Notes under the pieces: model-generated
Databases searched by the model: none
What the model was told of the DNA's origin: nothing
Seen by the model: the letters and a program-made list of their open reading frames with translations, nothing else
DNA from: Rhabdobacter roseus
Lineage (GTDB): Bacteria > Bacteroidota > Bacteroidia > Cytophagales > Spirosomataceae
Assembly: GCF_014202275.1 (NCBI RefSeq)
Contig: NZ_JACHGF010000010.1
Span: 171,805 to 235,804 of the forward strand
Direction of reading: 5' to 3'
Length of the DNA stretch: 64,000 nt
Shown here: positions 45,055-54,400 of the stretch, in pieces
Numbering within the stretch: the first letter of the stretch is position 1
How the letters are laid out: every line of letters begins with the position of its first letter
Translations under genes and position numbers: made by a program

Positions 45055-47526
45055 TTAGTACTTTTGCTTCGTCCGCATGGCTTCCGCCAGCGCCCGGATC
45101 CCTTTTTCCAGGCTGCCGTAACGGGTCGCGTAGGCGGCTACCTGTAGCTTCTCCGTCTCCTCGGTCGTGTAGGTGAGGTATTCTTCCGGGCTTACCTCGG
45201 TCCGGTACACCCGGCTGAGGGTGCCGCCCAGGCTGATGAAGACCTCCTTGTACTTCCGGAGCGGATCGTTGGCCCGGTTCACCGACAGGACGAGCGTCTT
45301 TTCCTTTTCCGTAAGCCCCAGTAGTTCCTGAATCGGATCGAAATTGTTGCGGTATTTCGACTGATCGAGCAAGATTTTGCAATCCGAATTGTGGAGGATG
45401 GCCTGTTTGACGACGGGGGACGAAAGGATGTCTTCCACTTCCTGGGTGACGACAATGGCTTCGCCGAAAAATTTACGCACGGTTTTAAACAGGTACCGGA
45501 TGTACTCGGCCATGCCTTCCTTGGCAATGGCTTTCCAGGCTTCCTCGATCAGGATCATTTTGCGTACCCCCTTGAGTTTGCGCATCTTGTTGATGAATAC
45601 CTCCATGATGATGATGGTTACCACCGGAAATAGGATGGGGTGATCCTTGATGTTGTCCAGTTCGAAGACAATGAATCGTTCCTCTAGCAGGTTGAGGTTT
45701 TCCCGGGCGTTGAGGAGGTAATCAAACTCCCCGCCCGCGTAAAAGGGTTTAAGCACGTACAAGAAATTGCCCATGTCGAAATCCTTTTCCTTGACGCGGT
45801 CCCTGGCCAACACCGGCGCGTACTCGTCCCGCAAAAAGGTGTAAAAACTGTCGAAGCTGGCAAATACGTCCGGGTGGGTATCCAAAAAAGCGTAGTAACC
45901 CGTGATGGCGTTGGACAAGGCGACGTATTCGCTGCGCTTGTATACCTCATCGTCTTTTTTCCACAAAGCCAGCAGTAACGTCTTGAGGCTTTCCTTTTTT
46001 TCGGTATCCAACGCGTCCCCTTCCGGCCGGTAAAAGGGGTTGAAACGGATGGGGTTGTCTTCGCTATAAGTAAAATAGTACCCCTGCACCAGGTCGCACA
46101 GCCCCCGGTAGCTGTGCCCCACGTCCACCAGGACGATGTGGGTCCCTTGTTCGTAGTAGCTTCGGACCAGGTGGTTGGTAAAAAAGGATTTTCCCGAACC
46201 GGAAGGCCCTAAAATAAATTTGTTCCGGTTGGTGCAGATCCCCCGTTGGACGGGTTCGTCGGAAAGGTCGACGTGCACCGGCTTCCCCGTCAACCGGTCC
46301 CCCAGCCGCAGTCCCACCGGGCTGCGGGAAGATTGGTAGCTGGTTTCCAGGTTGAAAAAGCAGGCCGCCTGCTCGGCAAAGGTATCGAAGGTCTCGTAGG
46401 CGGGCAGCGCACCTTGGTTGCCGGGGATGCCCGCCCAAAAAAGGGGCGGGGCTCCCACCGTTTCCTGCTTGGCTACCGCGTCCATTTGCGCCAGGGCGGA
46501 AGAGACCTGATTCCGGATTTCTTTCAACCCGGCCGGACTGTCTGCCCACGCCAGGATATTGAAGTGCGCCTTGACGGGCAACCGCTGCTGGCTGATGGCT
46601 TCGTTGAGGAAATCGTTCGTCGCCTCCCGGGCGATGCTGTTCTCGCGGGAGTAGGCCGACAGCGATTGCAGGCGCAACCGTTTGCTTTCGAGTTTTTGCA
46701 GGGTCTTCTGGGCATCCTCCACCACGACGTACTGGTGGTAGATGTGGTTACAGGGCAGGAGCTGCCCCAGGCTGGCGGCAAAACCCACGCTGAATTTGGT
46801 TCGGTCCGTACTGTAGCGGGGGTAGTCGATCCGGCTACTGCACAGGGAAGGCAGGTCGGCCGCGTCCCCGAGGGTATACACCAGGGCGTGGCGATCCCCC
46901 ACCGTGAGGCCCTCCCGAAAGCTGATGTCTCGGAGGAGGGGATGTTCGGGCTTTTCGGCCAGGAAGCAGTAACGCTCGATGAGCCCCGCTGCCCGCGGCC
47001 GACTCCCCAACTCGTCGTTGGTGAGCCGCCGAAGCCGCATAAAGCCGCTGTCCTCGAGGATTCGTTGGCATTGGCCGACGCTTTCCAGAAAGTCCTGCAG
47101 GCGTTGCGACTGGATCGTTTGCTCTGGCACCAGGCTGGCCCCGCGCAGATTCGAGAACAGCGACCGTGCCGGTTTGCGGTCCTCCGGTTTCTTGGTCAGT
47201 AGCAGGTAACAGCGGTGATCCAGGAAGGGACGTTCGTTGAAAAAACGCTCGCTGCTGCGGCCCAGAAAGCTGGTTTCCTCCGGGCTAAAATCGGCCTGGT
47301 GGTGGCTTTCCAGAAACCAGTCCTGCTTCAGAAGCACACTGTGCTTGGGCAGCACCCGGATGGCCTTGACCCAGGCCTGGTGAAAGGCCTCGTAATCCTC
47401 GTCGGCGAGCGTGAAAATTTCGGGTAGGTCGGCCTGAAAAACCACGGTCAGGTCCCCAAAGGCGCTGAGGATGCAATCATGCTCCACGTCGAGGATCGGT
47501 AAGATTTCGTCCCATATTTTTTCCAT
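45055..47526 (-). CDS. traG: Conjugation system ATPase TraG (VirB4-like)
   Basis: Large cytosolic or membrane-bound ATPase of 823 residues that powers the type IV secretion channel. The N-terminal ~400 residues match the TraG/VirB4 N-domain (WDEILPILDVEHDCILSAFG start, SYQSSRSPVGLRLGDRLTGK linker). The Walker A motif GPSGSGKS is at residues 440-447. Walker B is KMILIEEAWKAI near 655, followed by a VTQEVEDILSSPVVKQAIL stretch (19 residues) typical of VirB4. All motifs are intact. It precedes the TraI-like gene by 16 bp. This is the mating-pore ATPase, not the VirD4-type coupling protein, which is missing. Confidence 0.92.
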   Translation of the reverse strand: MEKIWDEILPILDVEHDCILSAFGDLTVVFQADLPEIFTLADEDYEAFHQAWVKAIRVLPKHSVLLKQDWFLESHHQADFSPEETSFLGRSSERFFNERPFLDHRCYLLLTKKPEDRKPARSLFSNLRGASLVPEQTIQSQRLQDFLESVGQCQRILEDSGFMRLRRLTNDELGSRPRAAGLIERYCFLAEKPEHPLLRDISFREGLTVGDRHALVYTLGDAADLPSLCSSRIDYPRYSTDRTKFSVGFAASLGQLLPCNHIYHQYVVVEDAQKTLQKLESKRLRLQSLSAYSRENSIAREATNDFLNEAISQQRLPVKAHFNILAWADSPAGLKEIRNQVSSALAQMDAVAKQETVGAPPLFWAGIPGNQGALPAYETFDTFAEQAACFFNLETSYQSSRSPVGLRLGDRLTGKPVHVDLSDEPVQRGICTNRNKFILGPSGSGKSFFTNHLVRSYYEQGTHIVLVDVGHSYRGLCDLVQGYYFTYSEDNPIRFNPFYRPEGDALDTEKKESLKTLLLALWKKDDEVYKRSEYVALSNAITGYYAFLDTHPDVFASFDSFYTFLRDEYAPVLARDRVKEKDFDMGNFLYVLKPFYAGGEFDYLLNARENLNLLEERFIVFELDNIKDHPILFPVVTIIIMEVFINKMRKLKGVRKMILIEEAWKAIAKEGMAEYIRYLFKTVRKFFGEAIVVTQEVEDILSSPVVKQAILHNSDCKILLDQSKYRNNFDPIQELLGLTEKEKTLVLSVNRANDPLRKYKEVFISLGGTLSRVYRTEVSPEEYLTYTTEETEKLQVAAYATRYGSLEKGIRALAEAMRTKQKY

Positions 47527-47639
47527 GGCTGGTTATTTTTTGATGGTCTTGGTTCGTTGGCCGGGTGAGCCGTTCCCTTCCCCGTGCGCGGGATTCGGCG
47601 GGCTCTTTCGCGGCGGGGCTACTCGTTCCGCGCCCGTGG

Positions 47640-48026
47640 CTAGAGACGCTCCGGTTTTCCTTGGGGGCGCCCGCGGTTGGCTGCCTGACTCCGGCCATTT
47701 CCTCGTTTACGGGGAAAGAAAAAGGCCTTTCGACCGCGGGCCCTGAGGTGGTCGGGAACGCGTCGACGGACCAGGACTTTGACCAGACCGTGTTCCCCGT
47801 ACCGGTTACTTAGGCTGTAGAGCGTAAGGGTTAGCGCGGTTCCGGCTACCAGTACTACCCCGATGCACAGGTAGGAGGACAGACCCAGCACCGAATAGAG
47901 CAGCACGTACAGCACGAACAGGGTGCCCATGCTCCCGCCCATGTACCCGATGTACTGGGCCTTCAGTCCATGGAATTCGATGCTCCGGTTGATGGACTTG
48001 TTGATCGGATACTTTTGGTTCGCCAC
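47640..48026 (-). CDS. traF: Conjugative transposon protein TraF (DUF4133)
   Basis: Inner-membrane protein (128 residues) with the DUF4133 signature YPINKSINRSIEFHGLKAQY, two membrane segments (GTLFVLYVLLYSVLGLSSYL and CIGVVLVAGTALTLTLYSL) and YGEHGLVKVLVRRRVPDHLR. A basic tail (RGRKAFFFPRKRGNG) follows. It is the VirB3-like partner of TraG. No ATG is available: GTG 48026 has AGGA five bases upstream and puts the signature at residue 6, as in relatives. A 363-bp gap upstream (to 48389) is unusual inside such an operon. Confidence 0.82.
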   Translation of the reverse strand: MANQKYPINKSINRSIEFHGLKAQYIGYMGGSMGTLFVLYVLLYSVLGLSSYLCIGVVLVAGTALTLTLYSLSNRYGEHGLVKVLVRRRVPDHLRARGRKAFFFPRKRGNGRSQAANRGRPQGKPERL

Positions 48027-48389
48027 GTCAATCCTACTTTTTGTACCGTTTTTCTTAGCTAGGTTGCACTCCTGGTTCGGGGTCTTACCCCTTTCGGTGC
48101 CAAGGCCAGCCCTGCTCGGAGGGGCGGGTCTGGGCGGTTAATGGCTTGCCCGTTGGCAAGGGGAACCGGGAGGGGGCCTGGGACCCCCACCCGTTCCTCC
48201 ACGCAGAGCGGCTGGGCGTGCTAGGGCCGTTTACCTTCCCGAATCGCTTTCCGGCGGTCTTGGGTCCACGCCCCGATCCGCCCCCGCGCGGTGACCCTCG
48301 TTTTGTGCGCCGAAAAAACGCGGGACGGTGCTGGAAGAGGCCTCCCAAGTGCCCTTCTTTCGCCGCCGCCTGCCTGGTTTCTTGGGGCA
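48027..48389. other. Unexplained gap inside the transfer operon
   Basis: GC-rich sequence between traE and traF, which normally abut. No credible gene on either strand; open frames here are shadows or lack family features. It may be an insertion scar or a remnant of a small gene. Confidence 0.5.
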
Positions 48390-48716
48390 TTAGAGCCCGA
48401 AGAACGATTTCAGGACCGTGGCTACCACGATCAGGAATATGCAGCTGCCAAACCAGGCGGCCGCCACTTTGCTGGTGTCCTGGTCCCCCGCGTTCCATTT
48501 CTGGAAGACTTTTACCGCCCCCACCAACCCCAGCACCGCGCCGATGGCATACATGAGGTTGGTGCCGGGCTCAAAGTAGGAGCGTACCTGGGAGTCGGCT
48601 TCGTTGATGCCGGCGGCCACGTCCTGGGCCCGGGCCCCGAACCGTGCGAGGAGGGCCAGCACACCGGCCAGCGCCATGCCCCGCTGGGAGGTTTGATGGA
48701 TTTGCTTTGTTTTCAT
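48390..48716 (-). CDS. traE: Conjugative transposon protein TraE (DUF4134)
   Basis: Small exported/membrane protein of 108 residues: signal-like leader (GMALAGVLALLARFGARAQ), then GINEADSQVRSYFEPGTNLM, YAIGAVLGLVGAVKVFQKWN, and DQDTSKVAAAWFGSCIFLIV, which is the DUF4134 signature almost unchanged. It corresponds to the VirB2-like pilin of Bacteroidetes elements. The two hydrophobic helices are as expected. ATG 48716 is used; ATG 48677 inside the leader is possible. Confidence 0.88.
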   Translation of the reverse strand: MKTKQIHQTSQRGMALAGVLALLARFGARAQDVAAGINEADSQVRSYFEPGTNLMYAIGAVLGLVGAVKVFQKWNAGDQDTSKVAAAWFGSCIFLIVVATVLKSFFGL

Positions 48717-48801
48717 AGCCTTGTTCGATCTACTTCGGATGATTTTTCGTGCATGTTTCGACAGGAACTTCCCGGGGGAAGCCCTGCCGGATCCGGTCCC
48801 A

Positions 48802-49299
48802 TCAGTTCACCTGTTCCCACATCTGAGCCACTACCTCTGCCTCCAGGTGGATGCGGCCGTATTTCGCGCACTCGGTCTCGATGAGGTGGTTGATCGCGTG
48901 GCGGAAGGAGGTGCCCACCAGGCCCGGATACTCTTTCAGAGTCAGCTCGATCAGGAGGATCAGTTCCTGACGATCATACGCTTTTTCGTGGGCTTCGGCG
49001 ATGGCTTGCCGGAGGTAAGCGGCCAGTTCTTCCACCTGTAGGAGGGTCTCCTCCCGTGGGTCGCCACCCGGTGCCGCCGCCAGGGACGACGCGATAACCG
49101 GCCCGTTTTCCACCCCGGCCCCCTCGGTTGGTACCGGCGGGGCGGCGGTACCCGCATCGGTCGGGGCCCGGCCGCGGGTACCGGCCCAGAAAACCTTGAG
49201 CTCCTGCCGGTAGAACCAGTAAACGATCAATCCGTAGTATCCCACGAGCAGCGGAATGACCAGTTTCAGGTACCCGCTCCAGAATTCCGTTGCTTCCAT
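48802..49299 (-). CDS. Element-borne single-span membrane protein of unknown function
   Basis: A 165-residue protein at the head of the transfer operon. It has one membrane segment near residues 11-30 (KLVIPLLVGYYGLIVYWFY), a low-complexity Ala/Pro-rich linker (residues ~42-80) and a helical C-terminal domain (EELAAYLRQAIAEAHEKAY, ELILLIELTLKEYPGLVG, FRHAINHLIETECAKYGR). I recognise this arrangement from genes just upstream of traE in such elements but cannot give it a firm name. It may be a regulator or scaffold at the inner membrane. Confidence 0.65.
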   Translation of the reverse strand: MEATEFWSGYLKLVIPLLVGYYGLIVYWFYRQELKVFWAGTRGRAPTDAGTAAPPVPTEGAGVENGPVIASSLAAAPGGDPREETLLQVEELAAYLRQAIAEAHEKAYDRQELILLIELTLKEYPGLVGTSFRHAINHLIETECAKYGRIHLEAEVVAQMWEQVN

Positions 49300-50398
49300 C
49301 CCCGCTTCCTTTTGGCTTCTCCTTTTTTAAACTTGTGTTGGCAAAGTAAAAGGGAAGCTGCTCACCCCAAAAGGGCCAAAATGGGTGCCCCCCAGCGGCA
49401 CTCCCTTTTAAATCACTGCAAATGCCTGGTAGTTAGCGCATTAAAAGTGTAAAAAAATACAAAAATGGAAAATTCGGGTTAAGGGAGCGAAAAAGTGGCC
49501 CCGTTCGTTTTGGGTAACTAGTTGATTACGAGCGGAGGGGTGGACGGTCGGTAGTACGCTAGCCCGTAAAATAATGGATACTGGAAAGCGTGTGGCCTTT
49601 GCGTGGCCTGGTTTAGGGGAGGATTTTCGGCGGTAGCAACTATACGTTCCTCGCCCGCGACGGTCACCATCGGTAAAAGGAGGGGGATTGATCGGTCTGA
49701 CAATGGGGGACCCTGTATTGGTGGCGCGACGAGGGAGCGTTCGGTTTCCGCCTATTCAGGGGGAAGACGAGTCCCTCCGCCTGAGTGATTGATCCGTTTC
49801 AACCGCCTCGACCCGCTGATTGTAGCGGTAAATTAGTCCCAACTTTCCCTTCCTGAGTGGCGGTGATCAGCAGGGTATGAACCACGTGCCAGGTGGAAAA
49901 AGTAAGATAGTAGGTCGGCCTGACTGTCTACCAATTGTGGTAATCGCGAACCCGATCCACCCAAAATTTCTGTATGTGGCGGAGGAACTGGTTGCGGTAT
50001 TCCAGCTTCAGGGTTTCCAAGGCTAAAGGGCATCCACGGAGACTTGACCTAAGCCGGGCTCCCCGCGATGGTTCTTACACCCGCGCGGGCAAAGGGCCAA
50101 TCATTCACCGAACGGTCTCAGGATCGCCGCACCTCAGTTCCCCTGACCTTCCTCCCTCCGCCACGTGGTGCCGGAAATCGAAGGTGTAGTGCTGCCGCGG
50201 GCGGTTGAGAACCACCAGCGCCGTGGAAATGCTGCCATTGGCGGGGCCTCGGTTGGCTTAAACGAATTTGAGAGCGTGGTACCAGGGGAGACGTGCGGGT
50301 GGCAGGCCGGCCCTGGTTCTTGTAGGGATGCTGCAAGGCGTTGTTAGAAATGCGACCGTTAGCCTGGATACGTACAACGGGCATCATTGTTGCTTTAT
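49300..50398. other. Decayed coding remnants between transfer and defence genes
   Basis: No intact gene. On the minus strand two stretches still read like protein: one around 49938-50040 (TLKLEYRNQFLRHIQKFWVD, then RVRDYHNW and a stop) and one around 50150-50250 (GSISTALVVLNRPRQHYTFD). They are broken by stops and frame changes and have no family I can name. Their character suggests former element genes. Confidence 0.45.
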
Positions 50399-51487
50399 CT
50401 AACAATGCACTTCCAAACATTTTGAAGCAGAAAAGCTCATTTTGAAGCGTAAGCTCTTAAAAATTGCGCTGCCATCCACATCAAAAATACTACGAAGCGT
50501 AGCATTATCATGGGTAAACAGGAATGCATACTCACTATGCTCAGGTCTATGCTGGTTTTTCAGAATTCGCACCAGGCATTCCTTGGTAGGGAGCTGATGC
50601 TTGTTGTCACCGCTGGCACAAAAGACATAAGTATTACAGCGAATCAAGCTGTATAATGCACTGCTGTTATTTCCACAGCTGCCATGATGCGAAACCTTCA
50701 CCAAGTCAACTTCCAAGGGATGGTCCGCCGAATATCCTAAATCTCTTAGGGCGTCCATAATCGTGCTGGGCAACGCATCGGCCAACCAAAGCACTTTTTT
50801 CTTTTCCTGCTCAATAAGCACGGCGATACTGCTGCCGTTTTCTATAGAAGTATCTTCGGTGAACGCATCCAAAACAAAGCTATCCACCTTTTGGTGGTAG
50901 TCGCTGGCTTTGGATGCTGTTGGCTCGCTGATGGCTGTCAACTCATGATAATCCAAAGCCCGAAGGCTTGTATTTCTATACTTTTCTCTCAATTGTTGTA
51001 GAGCCCTAGCCGTGGGCGAAAGGACGGTAACTTTTAGTCCGGCAGGCCCTGTCGTCGTATGCAGTTGCACCATATCCATCTGGGGAAGGTGTCCAGTACG
51101 GACAAGGTAGGAAGTGAGCTGCTCGCCCTTGGCAAAACTTTTGGCTTCGCTGATGGCATTAATACACTTTCTCAACCCTGCGTTCTTGACTTGCACATGG
51201 GGATGATTGTACCACCATTTTGAAACAATATCTTCGGCTTCGCCCTTTTCTATGGCCTTGAGGTAAGCGATAATTCCACCAATGTGGTCATCGTGAATGT
51301 GTGAGATCACCCAAATATCAATCTGGCCTCCAGCCGCACCGATGGTTTTAACTTCATCCGCGAGAATATCCCGGTAAGTCCTTTCGTAACCGGCATCTAA
51401 GAATAGATAATGTACGTTACCGTCGTCACCTTCGTAGCTGATGCTTGCCGCATCGCCGCACTCAACTTGGTAAAACCGAACGCGCAT
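50399..51487 (-). CDS. Metallo-beta-lactamase-fold protein paired with trypsin-STAND NTPase
   Basis: MBL-fold hydrolase of 362 residues of the ComEC/Rec2-like type. Asp31 (FLDAG), the zinc motif SHIHDDHIGG with His63, His65, Asp67 and His68, a WLADA strand and the VKVSHHGSCGNNS region near residue 270 are all present. It starts 5 bp after the 1594-residue STAND gene, so they are translated from one message. Known type 1 AVAST (Avs1) defence loci carry an MBL protein next to a trypsin-like protease and a STAND NTPase. I infer the same role here: an effector or accessory protein activated on phage infection. It lacks a signal peptide and membrane helices, unlike true ComEC. Confidence 0.83.
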   Translation of the reverse strand: MRVRFYQVECGDAASISYEGDDGNVHYLFLDAGYERTYRDILADEVKTIGAAGGQIDIWVISHIHDDHIGGIIAYLKAIEKGEAEDIVSKWWYNHPHVQVKNAGLRKCINAISEAKSFAKGEQLTSYLVRTGHLPQMDMVQLHTTTGPAGLKVTVLSPTARALQQLREKYRNTSLRALDYHELTAISEPTASKASDYHQKVDSFVLDAFTEDTSIENGSSIAVLIEQEKKKVLWLADALPSTIMDALRDLGYSADHPLEVDLVKVSHHGSCGNNSSALYSLIRCNTYVFCASGDNKHQLPTKECLVRILKNQHRPEHSEYAFLFTHDNATLRSIFDVDGSAIFKSLRFKMSFSASKCLEVHC

Positions 51488-51492
51488 GGTGT

Positions 51493-54400
51493 TTACTCCC
51501 TTTTAGTAATGAATAAGTTACCCATAACTTTGTTTTCGCTAATTTGATACACGCCGCTAATAGCGCTATATTGATCGTTCTCAGAGTTAGACAACCCAGT
51601 GGTAGCAATCTTTTCGCCTTCTAGCGACCAAAAAATATCAAAATTGCTTCGTTCAAGAAAAATGAAAAGCTCTTTCTTCCTCATCAAAATCCCACGGCCG
51701 TTAATGTGGGTCACTATCATCTGACCCATGCTATTTTTAAAACTACCATCTTCCGGGGCGTATTGTAGTCCCATGCCTTCGAAGAGGATTTTCGAAGGCA
51801 TGTCGTAGTGAAAATGGGCCCCGGATTTATCTCCGCTCATTTCGCCGACCGCTTCCTGCGTGGTAACGCTCACTTTATGCGTAGAAGCAGGAATCGCTTC
51901 CCAGGTCTTCCGTTGCTTGGCCTCTAGCCTGGCGGTAGGCGACCAGTAATTTTCTCGGTTGAATAGGCTCGCATTCGTTCTTTGGGTCTCCGGCATATGT
52001 ATGTCAGAAAAATCCTTGCCGGAGAGCCATTCCGTTATTTTCTTCGTGTTGCCTTTGCGGACGAGGTAAGCATTGATCAGGTACCGGATTGCTTTACGAG
52101 GACGGTTGTGCCGGTCCTGTCCAATTCCTTTGGGTTCCTCCCACGTTGTGCTCATTTTCAAATAAACCCAGGCTTCCCCATGTTCATCCTGGCGAAGAAT
52201 GATATTTTCGGGCGCAGGTAAATCCTTTTTGTTGTTCACCCATTGGGAAGGGGCTTGATTCCAATAAGCGTATTCTGTATCAAAATACCAGCCTTTTTGG
52301 AGGGGAACGCGCGTACTGCTCCCTGCCTCGTCGACTTTTCCTTCGGGATTTTTGATCGTGAAGATGGGATCGATGTCCCTTAAGTACTGTTGCCAAGGCC
52401 CTTGGTAAAACGAGTATTGGGCACGGGAGTTCCATCTGTCTTCCTTGTAATAATAGTTGTCCCCCAGCCGGGCTAAAATTTCGTGCAACGCTATCCATTG
52501 GTACTTTTTGCCGATTCGTTCAATTTTATTTCCGTGGGCGGCGAAGTGATCACTATGGCGCTCTGCCAGACTGTCATACTCATAATGCTTTTCAATCGCG
52601 TAGCCTAGTTCAAAGGCACGTTGAACGATCCAATACTTGATCGGCGCGTATTCTAATGAATCCTGCGGGTATTTTTTATCCGCATGTTTCGCTTGGAGAA
52701 AAGGTAGGAACTTTTGGTTTATCTCCGCGATTTCTTCAGCATCAAATAACTCTACCAGAGAGCGGAGATAGCGCTGATTATCATGGTCTAACTCAATAAT
52801 CCTATCCTCAATAGCTTTGCCTGCAAGCACTTTTGTGCCACCTGCTTTTCTTGCTTCCAACAAGGCTTTTAGCTTAACATGGGCTACAATGATTCGCATC
52901 CTATATTTTCTCTCCCCTTTCAGCGTCTTTTGAAAATCTTTGAAGCGTGATTCCGTGGTAAAGCTTACGGGGGCAAAGTTCCTTACCGCACTTTCAACCG
53001 TATAACGGCCAAAATCCCAAGTGATCGTGGAAAAGTATATCTGTCCATCAATTCGGTTCTTTTCCTTTTCTCCCCTGCTATCCGTAGCAATGGACTTATT
53101 TTGGTACTGCCTCACCTCCTCATCGGAAGGCAATACAGTGGGAAATTCGCTTTGGTAGGGCGGGCGTACCACCGCCATATCCATGGATGTTGCCCGTCCT
53201 TTATAGTGAGCATACTCCACAATATTCCTGGCGTAATCGCGCAGCAATACGTGAACAGGTGGGTTGCCGTCCTTAAACGTGCTGGTATAGATGTACGAGG
53301 CTATCTGCTCCAGCTTGGTATCGGTACTGGTACGAAGCGCGCAGCCATAGGCTACGGCATACAGCCTTTCCGCAATATAGGCGTCATCAATGTTAATAAA
53401 AGCCTGCATGATCCTAATCAGCGCATCGGGTTGCTCCTCCAATAGGTTAACCATCGCTTTCGTCGTCTGATCACGAAGCTGTCTATCGGTGCTGGAAAGA
53501 AGCCAGGCTAAGGTTTGTCCTGCCAATCGCGCCGTCTCGGAGTCAATGGAAGCAGAAACACCTTTTTGCCAAGCCCAATCGATGAGTCTTCGGATTGGGA
53601 AAGCGTTTCTATCCTCGCCGTAGTGACAAAAATGATGCATATGCACTTGCCAAAAGCCATCGCGCTCCGGCATGGAGTATTGATTCATAAATTTGAAGAG
53701 CCGATCACTGTTGAAAGGGTGTGCGTGCACAGTGGTCAACTCGACCAATCGCAATAGGTATGAGTCGTCATCAAGGCTGCATTGGTCGCTTCGTAGCCAA
53801 GCCGTAATCTTCTTGTCATCAATGTGTGAGGGGAGCCGCCATTTCAGACTATCCCACAAGCACCGCGTCAGGCAGTCCCCAACATCGTCGTGGTGCGGGT
53901 CATCGGTTAAGCCAAAGGCCCAATCACATGCCTCCACTATCTCCAGCTCGTATTTTTCGGGCAAACGAACAGCCATGGCATCCAGAATACCGCTGTTTGA
54001 CCACGAATAACCCTCGAGTAATTGACCCAGTTGGCCGTCTTTCTGGAAGGCTTGCCTGACCTGGGCCGTAGTGGTGTACTCACCCAGCAATTGTTCCGTA
54101 ATAAAAAAGTCTCCCAAGCGCTCAAAGGCAAAATAGAGCATCTCGAATTCTGTCTCAGTTCGGTAATCCGTCTGCGTGGTTTGGATCAATAGGTACTCGT
54201 GGATCAGGTCATTCAACAGATGAGGATAGCGATCGAACCGTTCTTGGAATAGCGTATCAGCTTCCTCAATCGTGAGCATTCGTGGCCCTTCTTTCTCAAA
54301 GCAGGCTTTCGCCACAGCCTGTATTGCCTCGCGAACGATGTGCTTCCGGTTCGTATAATCTTCTCTTTTCTCGGCTAACTTCTCATAAACCGCATCCACA

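Larger units (their letters stand above)
37605..49299 (-). mobile_element. Partial conjugative element (CTnDOT-like transfer region)
   Basis: A minus-strand block in the order TraE, TraF, TraG, three VirB5-like proteins, TraJ, TraK, small TraL-like protein, TraM, TraN and an element-associated protein. This is the mating-pore operon of Bacteroidetes conjugative transposons. Relaxase, VirD4-type coupling protein, TraO-TraQ, integrase and attachment sites were not found in the window. The block is GC-rich compared with the defence genes to its right. It reads as a stranded, non-autonomous piece of an integrative element. Confidence 0.8.
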
